Of a DNA stretch of 64,000 bases, positions 1-11,831 are shown piece by piece. The stretch spans positions 10,904,074 through 10,968,073 of the forward strand of contig NC_037595.1 of the NCBI RefSeq assembly GCF_003073045.1, read 5' to 3'. Origin of the DNA: Pomacea canaliculata (taxonomy: Eukaryota > Mollusca > Gastropoda > Architaenioglossa > Ampullariidae). Numbering within the stretch: position 1 is the first letter of the stretch; each line of letters begins with the position of its first letter. Under the pieces are notes generated by a model. It ran no database searches. It was not told the DNA's origin and worked only from the letters and a program-made list of their open reading frames with translations. A program made the position numbers and the translations under genes.

Positions 1-604
1 GTGTTGAATCTTATTATTAGAGAATTCTGTATTTATGATCGGTATTTTTAACACTCAAAATCTTATTCACATTTAAAGAGTCACTTGAGTATGTTTATTC
101 GAAGAGTGTTTCTCTTCTCTCAAGGAACGACTTGAGGAAAGCAGACAAACAGCTGTCTGCCCATCCTGGACAATCCGACAAGAGACAACTTTACATGGGA
201 ACACAGTCTTGGTCCCTTACTCCCTGGTTTTCTTACTACTTACTCTCACAAAATGAACCATTCTGGATTCAAAACTTCAAATGAGACTCACATAATTTGT
301 TGTATACTGTTATCGGAGTAATTTTGAAACAGATAGTTCTTATTTTGTAAATTATTAGACATGCGAACTGCAGACAGCAACCGGTCGTACAAATTTATTG
401 TCGTGGACTGGAATAAATTCTGAAGTGGACTGTGTCACGTGGTCTCTGTTCTACATTGACCACAGTGCTAAGCACTGAACTGTGAAGAAACTTGTGGTTG
501 ATTCATAGGAGCAGGTGTTTGACAGTCTTCTCCCAGTCCAGCACCAGAAACATGCCTCAAGAAACAAAAGTACCCGTAATCTGCATCTCGCCACTTCCGG
601 CAAA
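1..604. other. no recognisable gene
   Basis: I see no coding region, RNA gene or transposon end here. The stretch is AT-rich single-copy-looking sequence upstream of the first BIR-like exon. A possible splice acceptor (ttcatag) lies near 509, which could mark the 5' edge of that exon. Confidence 0.3.
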
Positions 605-916
605 ATGAACAACGCAGCCATGCAGACGGTAAAAGTTTCGGCGATCCCTCGTGGTCAAAACCGCTCGTTGTCTTTAAGCTTAGCTAAGGAAGCTTCCTAC
701 TACACAGGAAAGGATGGTGAGGTCAGGTGCTTCAAGTGCGGCTTGCAGCTCGATGGACGACAGGACAGGATCCTAGAGGTCAGAGCTGCCCACAGGGCGA
801 GGGCGCCAGGATGTCCTTTTAGGGACGAAAGCCTCTGTGGACCCTGCAACATCCCGCTTCCAGTGTACAGTCTAAGTGTTTCAAGCCGCCCACGCCATCC
901 TCAAAAGCTTACTTGG
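605..916 (+). CDS. BIR-domain exon, IAP-like, partial
   Basis: An open frame from the ATG at 605 contains the second half of a baculoviral IAP repeat: LAKEASYYTG, then VRCFKCG, then AAHRARAPGC. The zinc ligands follow C-x2-C-x17-H-x6-C, one residue longer than the usual x16 spacing. BIR domains bind caspases or IAP antagonists in the cytosol. The conserved Trp of the CGGxLxxW region is Arg here, and the spacer before the His is rearranged, so the fold may be damaged. The frame runs past 916, where a possible donor (gg|gtatat) occurs; I end the exon there tentatively. Two further BIR pieces lie downstream on the same strand. It could be an exon of an expanded IAP family or a relic; the BIR assignment is more secure than the exon limits. 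Confidence 0.45.
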
Positions 917-1090
917 GTATATTTTATTCTAGGCTTATCTTGGTCAAACATGAAACTTTTAAAATGTTTTAATGTGTTAGTAGCTTTTTTCTAGCTTGGC
1001 TGTTCACTTGTTTCATCTACTTTGTTGTTTCTTTTTATCTTTCTTTCTTCCTCAATGAAAGCAAGTTACTTATGTTCTTTTTACTGGTAG

Positions 1091-1233
1091 GAGGAGCTGG
1101 AGTTCCAGACACCAGCATGTCGGGTGCCAACGACAACGACGTGAATAACTTTACCCATGAATTCAACGTGAGAAGACGACATTCCATGGGACGGAACTCG
1201 CCCCTATTTCCGTCCTTTCAGCCAGGGTCATAG
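1091..1233 (+). pseudogene. possible N-terminal half of a BIR domain
   Basis: After a plausible acceptor (ggtag at 1086-1090) a short frame reads ...THEFNVRRRHSMGRNSPLFP SF, then a stop at 1231. The pattern (F/Y-N-x-R-R-x-x-F, then a Pro-rich stretch ending PSF) resembles the first half of BIR domains, which in many IAP genes is a separate exon from the C-x2-C half. The expected LAxAGFYYTG continuation is missing. The assignment rests on weak similarity plus position just before the BIR C-terminal half at 1750. Confidence 0.25.
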
Positions 1234-1749
1234 GTCACCAATCATTCCACAATTTTCAGCCCTGTTCCCCTGGCGGTATCCATAGAGGATTCGTTCAGCT
1301 GGATTTTTTTTTCACTGGTAGTGTATTGTGAAACTATCTTTTCTACAACTGAATCTAAGACTTAATATCTAGTTTATTTAAGATTATTTGTTCCATATTT
1401 TATTCTACTCTTTATTGTTTTTGGTTTTTTTAATTGATTTTTTTCGCTTATGTCATTGTTGCTTGTGTTTTACTTGGTTTTGTTATTGCTTTTGATGTGT
1501 GTTTTTTTTTAATTTTTAATTTGTGATGTATTTGGTTTAGCAGTGGTCTAAGATTTTAATTTTTTTAACACTGTAATGGGCAAAAATGTGTGCATGTGTG
1601 TGAGATAGAAAAAAGAGAAAGAAAGAGGGAGAGAGAGAGTGAAAGAGAAAAAAAGGTCAACTTAGAGAACTGTAGCTAAATTTCCACTATGGAAGGTCAA
1701 TTTTGAAGCATACTTCGCTTTGAGAACTATATCTCTCTATCCAACACAG
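1234..1749. other. T-rich intron-like stretch with GA-rich tract
   Basis: No coding signal. The first part is T-rich. About 1605-1655 is a purine tract (ga/gaaa repeats). A good acceptor (ccaacacag) closes the stretch at 1749, which fits an intron between the two BIR halves. Confidence 0.3.
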
Positions 1750-1890
1750 GAGTGACAGACACAGTCATCTGCTACTACTGTGGACTCACCTTGTGTAACT
1801 GGCAGACGGGGGACGATTCACGCATTGCCCATGCGCGCCTGCCAGCCTGGCTGTGACTACTTCCGGATCAGGCCGGCCCGAGTTTGGTGC
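1750..1890 (+). pseudogene. BIR-domain C-terminal half with 1-nt frameshift
   Basis: Following the acceptor at 1748-1749 the frame from 1752 reads VTDTVICYYCGLTLCNW, then QTGDDSRIAHAR. This is the zinc-binding half of a BIR: C-x2-C, exactly 16 residues, then His (1830-1832), with the conserved Trp and the GDD motif. The last Cys should come six residues after the His. It is present as TGT at 1852-1854, followed by DYFR, but one nucleotide out of frame, and the original frame stops at 1854-1856. One extra base between 1833 and 1851 explains this. It is either a recently broken IAP-like gene or a sequencing error. Confidence 0.5.
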
Positions 1891-4511
1891 GTGCATGTCA
1901 GCGAGAGCTGCGGACCGTCGCCTCGACTGACCCTGGTACAGTTATCTCCACCTCACTCTGGTTCTGATAAAAACGATTCTGTAATCATACTATGGACTAC
2001 AACTTAAACATTACATGGGAAACTGGCTTCCATACTTGATCCTTTGATGACTAGCCGAGTATTTTGTGCTACTTTCATTAAGAAATAACAAGTTTGTTGT
2101 AAATGAAAACATTCCCCACCCTGTTCTTGCCCACTCAGGAGTTGTTTATAAATGGGTTTGTGGCTGGTGGACCAGGGGAGGTAACCGCGACGATAGGACA
2201 TGGTCAGCGCCATAAAATTAATGCCCCAGCGGGTACTTTGCTGCAAGATAATTCTTATTATTTAATTTAATTCTACCTTACCCACTATATCAAGTAGTAT
2301 GCCGGTAATATATCAGTGTAATATGTCATACGATATTTCTGTTTCTGTTCTTTTTCAGTCTTCACTTCCATGTCACTGCTGTAAAGCTGTGGGCAAAGAG
2401 AAGAATACAGTTTTTCTGGATACAACCATATGTACAACATTGTTCAAGTGTTCTGTGCCATACGAAGAGAGATGATACTAAGGTCGGGGGCAGAACATTT
2501 GTGCCCAAAACAATATGGATCGTGATGTCGGAGGTTTCGTTTTCGTGTTTGGCTCCTAGAAGTTTCTACATATCCAGCACAAATTTACTGGGTTTATTGC
2601 CACTTGCCAAACTTCTGATAAAGATAAAAATAAGGCTGTACAGTAGTAGCTGACACTCCAATGTGTTCACGTCAGTATGAAACTCGTTTTTTTTTCACGG
2701 TTGTCAATTGAAAATTGTGAACAAAATCAAAATATCTGCTTGGATAGACCACGGACGTGTATAGGTGGACTGCTGTTTGCCGAGACCAATGCTTAGTCTC
2801 TTGCGAAGTTTTCCGCTGTTAGTCTCGGCGAACCTAAACAATGAATGGGAATGAACCGGAAGCTTTATACACATCTGCCTCGTTTTAGCAGTTAACTGGG
2901 GGAAAAAAAATCGTCTGCCAGCAGTCCAGTAATACAAGTTCGTGGACAGACAGTCGGCGACGGCAATGATGGCAAAGATGCTGCTGTGTCAAGAAAAAGC
3001 GAGGGACAGGAAAAAAAAGCTAAATTAATATTTATGCCAACAATGATATTTTGAAATTATTTTTAAACTTATTTATATTTCGTCTGAATGCAATATAAAA
3101 GCACCGCGCCATTGAGCTGGCTCCCTCAAGTCTCCAACATTTATGAACATTTATGGGCAGGCATGGTGTGTGACAAAGGCCAGCTTTGAGTGACTTTATA
3201 CGAGAAGAGTTGTGTTCATTTGGAGAAGTCGCTTCAGAGAGAAACTATAATGAAGGGTGCATCCTGTTGTGTACTTGTTAACCACAAAGTGGATGTGATT
3301 TAGGAAAGTCTGATACATACATGTTTTACGTTCTTTTCGTAAATAAAGTATGTCAGACAATGCAACTATACCAGTTCTTTTCCAGGGATTAATTTTGTAT
3401 GTGCATGTCTGTTTATCCTTCTGTCTATGATATCAGCTAATTAGCTGTTAAAGTCTTCCAAAAGTACACTCTATTCGATTATTTAATGTGAAGTATTATT
3501 TCAACCAGTTTATAACATTCTTTTGTTAAAAGAAATTTGTGGCTGAAATAAGGTAAGGACTATGCTAAAACTATCATTATGAGATAAAATACAAAATAAA
3601 CCAAACTTTAAAAGAAATAGAAGAGTAAATATAGTTGATTAAGGGTTGACCACTATTCACGACCAATATCACACCCCACAATACCTTATAACAGCCCGCA
3701 AGATCTAGAGGCTGTTGGGGTTGGTTTGAAGTATATGGACATAGAAGGTTAATTCAATTGCAAGTTGTGCATGAAATTAAGAAAGGGTCGGTCTTATGGT
3801 TCTTCGGATGACTGACTGTTATTCAACGACTACGAGGCGATCATGCAGAGGAAATAATTCATATTAAACTTGTTGCTATGAAGCTGAACATGGAACATGT
3901 CAGATTTGTGTACATGTAACTGTTAAAAATACAATAAAGTTAAAAGTTTCATGCGCAGGCACAACTTTCCACCAACCGCGACTAATGAACAGTTGTCAGG
4001 GATTCAAATGATGTTGCTGCTCGCTGTGTGAAACAGCAGTGAGGTTACTCAAGCTAGAGAGGTGTCATATATATATATACACACACACCCACGCACACAT
4101 ACATAAAATAACAAATTTCTTGTGGCAAGGAGCAAGACTGATTTGGTGTCCACTTGTGGTTACAACAGATACTGTGACGCAGTATGTACTTATTTATGGA
4201 TATGTCTATGAATGTGTATGAATATGTATCCATACACATCTGCATGTCTATGTATTTTCATGTTAATATGTCTCAATGTCATTATGAACGTTTCTTGTAA
4301 TTAAATATATGGCTACACACTCCTAATTTGGAAAGTATCATTAGTCATTTCTCAAATGCTATTACTAAACTTCTTATTAAACTCTTTAGTTAAAGTTGAT
4401 GGCTCAGTGCAAACATTTCTTTCACGAACCATTCGTGTCAACTACAGCAATCGCTTGGTTAATTATGAGTGACAACACATCTCACTTTATTAGTAACAGG
4501 TCTTATGAAGG
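1891..4511. other. no recognisable gene; short microsatellite
   Basis: Nothing here looks like a real gene; the open frames are short and compositionally biased. A (TA)n(CA)n microsatellite occupies about 4068-4101. An acceptor-like tttttcag at about 2351-2358 precedes a Cys-containing open stretch that ends at about 2475; it could be a further exon of the BIR-type gene, but I cannot assign it. Sulfotransferase unit 1 starts immediately downstream and lacks the promoter shared by units 3-11. Confidence 0.3.
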
Positions 4512-6531
4512 ATGGAAGAAAAGCTCGTCTGCAAGAAGGACAATTTCGGTAACGATAGATGGTATTTCGATGAAGACATTCGACTTCCTCCTTTACCACC
4601 AGGCTTACCCCAAGGGGACCGACTAAACTACATTCGTAATCTTGACCTTAGACCTGACGATGTCATTATTGCTGGCTACCCGAGGTCAGGTAAGACCATC
4701 GAGACATTTGCTCTTCAAATTCAGATCATTTTGCTTACTGGTTAAAGGTGTTTGTTTGCATACCTGAATGTGATTAGGAGCAAATTATTGTCCTGTTTGA
4801 TTATATGTGCTTTGCGTGTCTTGCAAGCCTGTCCTCGCCTTAATGACATTATGTTTCTGAAGGTAACAACTGGCTTCATCAGATGATCTACATGCTGAAA
4901 GAAGGGTCTCTGGCTCCACCTCCCTTGTTTGGTCAGGATTCACATGTTGTTATTGAGAACACCTCAGAGAACAGACACATCCTCCCACCTGTCAAACCTC
5001 GCGTTCTCTTCACACATCTCCTCTTCAAGGACCTGCCTCGGGCCGTGATGGACAAGAAGGTCAAGATCGTGCACATCACGCGCAACCTTAAGGATGTCTT
5101 TGTGTCCTTGCATTGCTTCACAGAGAAAATCGGCGTGTATCATCCCCCTTGGCCAGAGTTCTTTGCCACCATGCTAGATGACGGATGTGAGTCCAGTGTA
5201 TATGTAACGGCTTACTAAAAAGACTTAAAGTATTTTCGGTAGAACTATTGTCTTTTAAAAAGCAGGGTTTACTTTGCAGTCACTTTATTCATAAAAATTG
5301 TGAATACATCTGAACATGTGCTCGAGCCGCCATTTTGCGTGAAATCTGTCTTCTGTTGTATGAAGTGTCGCGCGCATATACAGCAGATGACAAAAGGGCG
5401 AAATCAGTCGCAAAAAAATTAATTTTTGAAAATCGCTGCCTCTAAACTCTAATTTTAAAAATCGCTGAAGGTATGACGATGACAGGCTCTTGTGTTTATC
5501 TCTAGACTGGTATGGGGATGTCTTTGACCACGTGACAAGCTGGGAGAAGGCGATCGACGATCATCCTGAGCATCCATTTTACTGTGTGGCGTACGAGGAG
5601 TTGACACAAGTAAGGAGCACTTGTCCGTCTTCAATAACAATGTCAGTTGATCTAGTTGTACTTTATACATCCTTCAATAGTGAGACATTAGGAAAAATAT
5701 AAAGCTATGTAAATAATTAACTGTTTGGCAGCTCAGGTTCTGTGTTTGGTTGAGTGGCTGCCAATCGCAGGCTGAACCGTTGATTTGCTCCTGGTTGTTT
5801 GATTCATTTCAAAGGACGCAGTTGGCCATCTGGAACACATTGACCAGTTCCTGGAGACACACAGAGGAAGACCTTTCTGCCAGGCGGTGGTTGAGAAGTG
5901 TCACATCGACAACATGGTCAATCTTCGAATGGCACAAGACGCTGTCATTGATCGCAACATGCTTTTCAGAAAAGGTAGTATAACATAACTGCCATCTGTG
6001 TATCTAAAATTAAAAGTTAATATCGACAAGATTAGTCAGACACATGTAGAGCCACCTTTTTGTTGTATCTTCCATGGGACAACGTGAAGTCATCAATGCT
6101 CACTTTGCTGTTGATGCGCATGCGTTTAGCTGATGATGTCTTCTTTATGCACATTGTAACTTTTGTTGTTTTTCAAAACTTGTTTCTTTCTGTCCTTTCT
6201 GTTCTAATCTGCTTGGTACAGATGCACAGCAAAACATTTTTCATGCATGGGAAAAAATGAAAAGACATGACAGTCTACCTTCCTGTATCTGTAGGCCATA
6301 ACTATCTTTATAAAATCAAGTGAAACGTATTTATCTTAATTATCTGTAAAATTTTGCATCTCTTGCTATCTCCTGCTCTTCGATATTTCTAACATGTCAT
6401 GTGTAATATCTTCAGGAACTGTAAAAGACTGGAAGAACTGGTTCACCGTGGCGCAGAACGAGGAGTTCAAGAAAGTTGTCGGAAAGAAGTTGGCCGGCTG
6501 TAAAAGTCTACATATTTACGAACTTGAATAA
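4512..6531 (+). CDS. cytosolic sulfotransferase, array unit 1 (intact)
   Basis: Five exons: 4512-4689, 4863-5186, 5506-5609, 5815-5974, 6416-6531 (882 nt, 293 residues), all introns GT/AG with phases 1, 1, 0, 1. It should transfer sulfate from PAPS to a small hydroxyl acceptor in the cytosol. Seen in the protein: LRPDDVIIAGYPRSG joined across intron 1 to GNNWLHQM (5'-phosphosulfate loop), FTHLLFKDLP with the catalytic His, HITRNLKDVFVS (3'-phosphate site), and in exon 5 a [18 protein letters not shown] motif, the SULT signature near the C terminus. Length is typical of the family. It is the most divergent unit: N terminus MEEKLVCKK instead of MDxVCIKDK, exon 2 two codons shorter, exon 5 with its own substitutions. 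No counterpart of the shared leader is visible upstream. The start is the first ATG in frame after an acceptor-like stretch. Substrate cannot be read from the sequence. Confidence 0.88.
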
Positions 6532-6659
6532 TTGGTGGAAAATTGCATATCTTCGCCATTTTGACTTCTGTTAGAAACTCCAGAACTTTGTCTTTTACTT
6601 AAAGGTCAACACGAGGGCAATATTCTTTCTCTATATTCGGGTTTAGTTTATTTTGAAAC

Positions 6660-6665
6660 AATAAA
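6660..6665 (+). terminator. polyadenylation signal of unit 1
   Basis: AATAAA, repeated with overlap as aataaataaaataaaa, 129 bases after the stop codon of unit 1. Confidence 0.5.
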
Positions 6666-8094
6666 TAAAATAAAAAATTAAACTTTAGTTGCAAAATATA
6701 ATCTTTCTTGCTGGATAAGGATAATGGTGATAATATTGTAGTGTTTGTGACTGTGTCACGATGTTACGAGTAGACTAGAACGGTGTAGAAAGTGTTGATG
6801 TTCATAGCTGCTGCTTTATTCCTTTTTGTTGTCATAGTTTAACAGCTCCTTTTTTTTTCTTTTTTTCTTTTTTTTTTTTGGTAGGACGAAGTTCGCACGG
6901 CACGTTGGAATAAAGTTAATTCACTGGTGTTTGTAGCCAGCATCTTTAAGAAATAAATACAAACTCCATTAAACTGTATGACCGAACACTCACCAACAGC
7001 ATCTTGTGTCCCTGTCTGTTTTCTTTGACTGTTTTCTTTCCCTTCAGTCAGCTCATCCAGACGATGCTATCTTTAGATTATCCGCCCTTTTGTCACTTCT
7101 TGCTTTCTTGACCCATCCAGGTGCGATTAAGAGACAAATAAATAAATTAATTAAATTAAATAAAATTTCTCGTCGAAATATGTTTTATGATACTTTATGC
7201 TGTATTTCACTGAACACTCGCCTAAACATAAAAGTTTTTACGAATATTGCACTAAAAAGAAAGTAAAATTAACAAGCGTTTTTTCCCAATGGAAAGCAGA
7301 TAGAAAATTTTAATTCACACATTCTTTCTCTCTTTTTGGTTCTTTCTTACTCAAATGCTTTCTTTCTGCCGTCCATTTTTTTTAATTTGCTCGCTTAAAG
7401 ACCAACCTAAGCAGTTAATTAATGGATGAGCTTTGGAAGCTGAAATTTACCGGTTAGTTTTATATCACCTACATCTACTGATATTTGAAAAAAAAAACCC
7501 GCAAACGGTTGAGGTTGGTCTTTAACACAAATTGAATGAATTTTGTCACAGGCACTTCAAGGGGTTGTGATCTTTTATTCCTTTAATGCACTCTGACCTG
7601 AGGCTCAGAAAAATTAGGGTATTAAATACTGACTGAATGTCTTTTGTCTATTTGCATGTCTGTCTGCATATGCGTTTGTCTGTGAGCGCAGTGCATGCGC
7701 ATATGAGATACACGCTTGAGAAAGTGAATCCAAATCAAAAAGGAATGTATGCACCTGTTAACTTTTGCATAAATATTATTATGTTTGTGTAAAGTATTCC
7801 AATCGTCCGGTCTACGTGTGCATTCGTCATTTTGTCGGCGCACGCGCGTGCACACACACACACACACGCACACATATCTGTATGTTTTCTAAAAGTGCAC
7901 AATACACGTGTAACTAGAGTTCATGGCTTCGGTCACTCCAGAGACCTACTTTACTTGTCACAAATGCATTTTATAAGGATTAAAGATTTGCTTAGAGCTT
8001 GACCAAACTTTCACAACGCAAAAGTATTTTTTTTTATTTTTTTTTTTTTTGCTGCTGTAAACAGTACACAAAACACCAAACCCAGACCGAATAC

Positions 8095-8265
8095 ACACGG
8101 TAGCGGGTGGGAAGCGCGGGGCAATGACGTCATGTGGCTGCCGAGCTGCGCACGCAAATCACGTTCAGTCTCGGCTTACCTTATCAGGTGTGAGCCGCCG
8201 CTCTCTGCATGGTCTCGGCTAAGCAGTGGAGCGTGTAAAGCACGTGCAGGTAGATTAAAGGTTTA
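8095..8265. promoter_or_regulatory. GC-richer island with perfect CRE palindrome
   Basis: This stretch is clearly richer in G+C and CpG than its surroundings and contains TGACGTCA at 8125-8132, the consensus CREB/ATF site. The phrase ctcggct(t/a)a recurs at about 8171, 8214 and 8306. It could be a promoter of an unrecognised transcript or a relic of an inserted element; no gene start was found next to it. Confidence 0.25.
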
Positions 8266-9604
8266 CTACACAACTAGTGTCTGACAGGAGCTTTCCAGCT
8301 GTCTCTCGGCTAATCACGGAGGACGTTAATTATACTTAGTGTCTTTTTCAGGTACACATGTGCATGTAGTCTTTGTTTTTCCACACGCACACACACATAT
8401 AACTGTAAGTTGGTTCAATTGAACATATAGAGTGTTGATCGGATCATGTGTAGGTCCTCAAAATGTCACTTAGAATTGTAATATTCCTGATCCTCTTTAA
8501 TAGGTTTCTTAAAGCTCTTTAAATCATCTTATTTATTCTAGCTTTTTTTTGTCCTTCAACAGAAAGCCCCACACATTCATTCAATCTGTGTTTGTTCATA
8601 TCTATTCATATCCACATACTCAGCCTTCTCAACTGGTTTTATATATATATATAAAACAGGTTAAAAGGCTACAGAGCACTTTTAAGTCAGCTTGTGAGGT
8701 TAACTGCACTTTATGCATAGGGCAGGTTGAGTCGAACGTTCTTTAACTGGATTTGTTTCGGTTTGGATATCCCGCAGGGAACCTCTTTCCATAACTCTAC
8801 TGAAAATATTTTTCAACCTCTCTATGCCGCAGTCGAATCACCAACCCACTGTTAAACATCTTTACAAAATAAACAAAAATTAACTTTATGAGAAACCATT
8901 GAGTGAACTACAAATCTGTGATGTTGACTGACAAGATGGACGTGAAGGGCGTGCATAGAATCAAAGATGGCCGTCACATGTGTGTATGCGTGTATGTATA
9001 TGTGTATATTATATATGAATGCAAGAGTGCTTGCATTAATGTATATATCATATATTAATGTGTGCACTTTTATCAAATGAATGGCTGACTGCAGCTCAAA
9101 CTGGTTTAGCTGTATAAGTAGGTGGAGAATATGCCTGTGCGACCTTTCGTGCCGTATGCTGATTTTCTCGATTTTATTAAGATTGTATTTCTCTTCATAA
9201 TGTGTTTTGATGTTTCTAAAGCCCCCGGAGGAAGAACATAATTTTTCTTTTATCTCGAATCTGACATTCTCGCCTCATGCAACAAAGGTAAAGTTATGTT
9301 ACATGGCTTTGAACTGTTATTTGCGATTAAAACAGGTCACCGTGTGGGTCAAATGTTGTTGGTCACCCATTTCACGGTTAGGAGTCGAATAGTGCTGGGA
9401 CACGTGACACTGCCACTAAGGTTAAAATTCATTCCACGCACAAGGATATACTCTGTACTATTCAGAATGTTCTAATGTGAGCTGATTAAACACACCGAAA
9501 TACACAATTTTATCCAAGAATACCATGACAGTAAACATTTAGAAGGTTGGCGAAGGGTGATGAGATACATTTTCCTTTATGAGCAGCAGTTGGGTCTTAG
9601 TAAG

Positions 9605-10789
9605 ATGAATAGAATCTGCATAAAGGATGAATTTGGCAACGATCGGTGCTTTCTTGGCGAGGACATACGGCTTCCACAATTCCAAAAAGACAATCTTAGC
9701 CTCGAGGACCGCTTGAGACTCATCCACAGCTTTGACCTTAGACCTGACGACGTCATTGTTGCCGGTTACCCGAGGTCAGGTAAGAGAATCACGTCCTCCC
9801 CTACTCAAAATTCAGACACACACAATAGTTTGTTTTGTACTTTTATATCTACGCTAGTGTTTACTGTTTTCTGTGTTTCATTCCAATGGACTAATAAGCT
9901 CTGTGTGTGCGTGCAGAGGTGTGTGTGTACTTTAAGTACGAGATAAATCCCAGCCAGCACACTTCAGTTTCGTGGCAGGAGACCATAAAGAAAAAAAGAA
10001 ATCTCACAAGTTTACATTTTAATTATGTAATTAAAATAAATCTGAATTTATAGAAATAGGTGGTATATTGTGGTGGCAGGTGAAACATTATTTTTTATTG
10101 TTTGAAGGTAACAACTGGCTTCATCAGATGATCTACATGTTGCTGGAAGGAACCCTGGACCCACCTCCCTTGTTTGGACCGGATTCTTATGTAAACCTGG
10201 AGTTGCCTCAGACACTAGTCGCGTCCTCCCACCTGTCAAACCTCGCGCTCTTTTCACGCACCTTCTCTTCAAGGACCTGCCAAAGGTCGTCACTGAAAAA
10301 AAGGTCAAGGTGGTGCACATCACCAGGAACTTCAAGGATGTCTTCGTGTCTTTGTATTGTCTTACAGAAAAATTTACTAGATGCCAATATCATCCACCGT
10401 GGCCAGAGTTTCTTTCTACTATGCTAGATGATGGCTGTATGTCATTCAGATTTGCATACCTTAAGTTTTCTAAAAGACGAAATTACACAAAAAAATATTA
10501 TTGTCTGGTTATATATTGTACAGAAAATTCGAAGTAACATAAGTCTTGTGATAACGGTGTAGCAAGTAAGCCTTTCTCATGAAAATAAACAGTTTAAAAG
10601 AATAGGTTTTGTTTTTGTAGTTTCTTGGTTTTATGATAAACCTTTTGATTAAAGTTACGAGCTTTCAAAAAAAGTAGAGAAATATTAGGTTCTGCCAGGC
10701 GGTGGTTGACAAGTGTCACATCAACAACATGGTCAATCTTCGAATGGCACAAGACGCTGTATTAAATCGAACAATGCTTTTTCGGAAAG
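9605..10789 (+). pseudogene. sulfotransferase, array unit 2 (truncated)
   Basis: Exon 1 at 9605-9779 is intact (MNRICIKDEFGNDRCFLGED..., ending YPRSG). Exon 2 at 10108-10436 is 329 nt, one short: a base is missing in 'gagttgcctcag' near 10205 where other units have 'gagt(c/t)(a/t)gcctcag', which shifts the frame before the catalytic His. Exon 3 is absent: intron 2 sequence runs directly at about 10690 into the middle of exon 4 (remnant 10690-10789). Exon 5 is absent too: intron 4 breaks off at about 10890 and joins the promoter-proximal sequence of another unit. So two deletions and one frameshift. Like unit 1, it lacks the shared leader before its ATG. Confidence 0.85.
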
Positions 10790-10890
10790 GTAAATGATAT
10801 ATGTAAAGACAAAATTAAAGTTAATCTCTCCGTGTAAAGACAAATTGGCCACTTCTTCAATTTCTTCCTTTCTACTTTCTCACTTTCTTC

Positions 10891-11002
10891 ATAAACAAAG
10901 TCACAGCTGGGAGTGTGGCTCGGACTTCTTAAAACCTTAATTTTTGAGGTAGGAAACAGATAATCTAAATAACTATTTATATGTTATACATACACGTATA
11001 TA
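10891..11002 (+). repeat. orphan piece of SULT promoter-proximal repeat
   Basis: From 10891 the sequence repeats the block found far upstream of the unit promoters (ataaacaaagtcacagctgg, gagtgtggct). It continues into the 'cagataatctaaataac' block also seen at about 19050, 33970, 41220 and 46310. This is the fusion product of the deletion that removed the 3' end of unit 2. Confidence 0.6.
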
Positions 11003-11354
11003 CAGTGTTGTCCATAGGAATGGGAATCCCATGGGAAACGTCCCATGGGATGGGATGGGACAGTACACATTTGTATTTCCCATGGTAGTCGATACTTGAT
11101 ATTGCAAAATAAATTTACTGTTATTTCATTCATCAAGGATTTAAATCTTTCCTCTGAATCATCTATTGTATGTGAAGTAGCAGGAATTATAGAACAAAAG
11201 CCGAAAAGTGGTTTTCAGTGCTGTCCATAGGATTGTTAATACCATGGGAATCCCATGGGAAACATCCCGTGGGATGGGACGGGATGGGACAGGCATAAAT
11301 TGCCATGGGATGGGATGGGACGGGATAGAAAAATATGTCCCATGGACAACCCTG
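11003..11354. mobile_element. non-autonomous hAT-type element, GGGATGGGAC-rich
   Basis: The ends are inverted repeats: left CAGTGTTGTCCATAGGA, right the complement of CAGGGTTGTCCATGGGA. The flanks are an exact 8-bp direct repeat CGTATATA (10995-11002 and 11355-11362). Length is 352 bp, with no transposase. CAG...CTG ends with 8-bp target duplications are the hAT signature. The interior is unusual: runs built from 'cccatgggatgggatgggac', and a second copy of the left end starting at about 11217. Other units have uninterrupted sequence at this site, so the insertion is unique. Confidence 0.8.
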
Positions 11355-11831
11355 CGTATATACACAATATATCTTTACAGATTACTAATTGCTAGTCTTT
11401 ACTGAAGTGCAAGTTTCAGCTTCACTTTAAAGACATTAAAAACAGAAATAATTTGTGTTTATACTTTATAACCTGACATTAAATATTGTGTATAATGTAA
11501 GTATTTTATGTGACATATAATGCAATTTGTCACGCATTTAGAACTACACAGAGAAAGTTTAAAAAATGACCATTTTTCTTGTTATAAATCCTACCCTTTT
11601 TTCTTCTTTTCAGAAAATAAACAGCTGAATTATCAGCTCGAATGCATACACATAAACACATCATGGTTTTCAACAATGTGGTTTTTACATGTAGCTGTCT
11701 ATAATTAAAAAAGTCAAAAACTAAATATACATATTCATTCACACTGTACTGCAAACAATGACTCATAAACAAAGTCACAGCTTGGAGTGTGGCTCAGACT
11801 TCTTTAAATCTTTATTGTTGAGGTTATAGCG

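Larger units (their letters stand above)
6532..9604. other. 3' UTR and spacer between units 1 and 2
   Basis: Unit 1's 3' UTR is followed by about 2.9 kb with no gene that I can support. It holds a T-tract at 6849-6881, a GT/CA microsatellite around 7850-7875, T-tracts near 8030-8052, and a short GC-richer island at 8095-8265 (listed separately). It does not resemble the spacers between units 3-11. Confidence 0.4.

Noticed and set aside
2353-2475. Cys-rich frame after an acceptor-like tttttcag, considered as a RING or extra BIR-gene exon
   Set aside because: The Cys/His spacing does not fit a RING finger and no other support exists.
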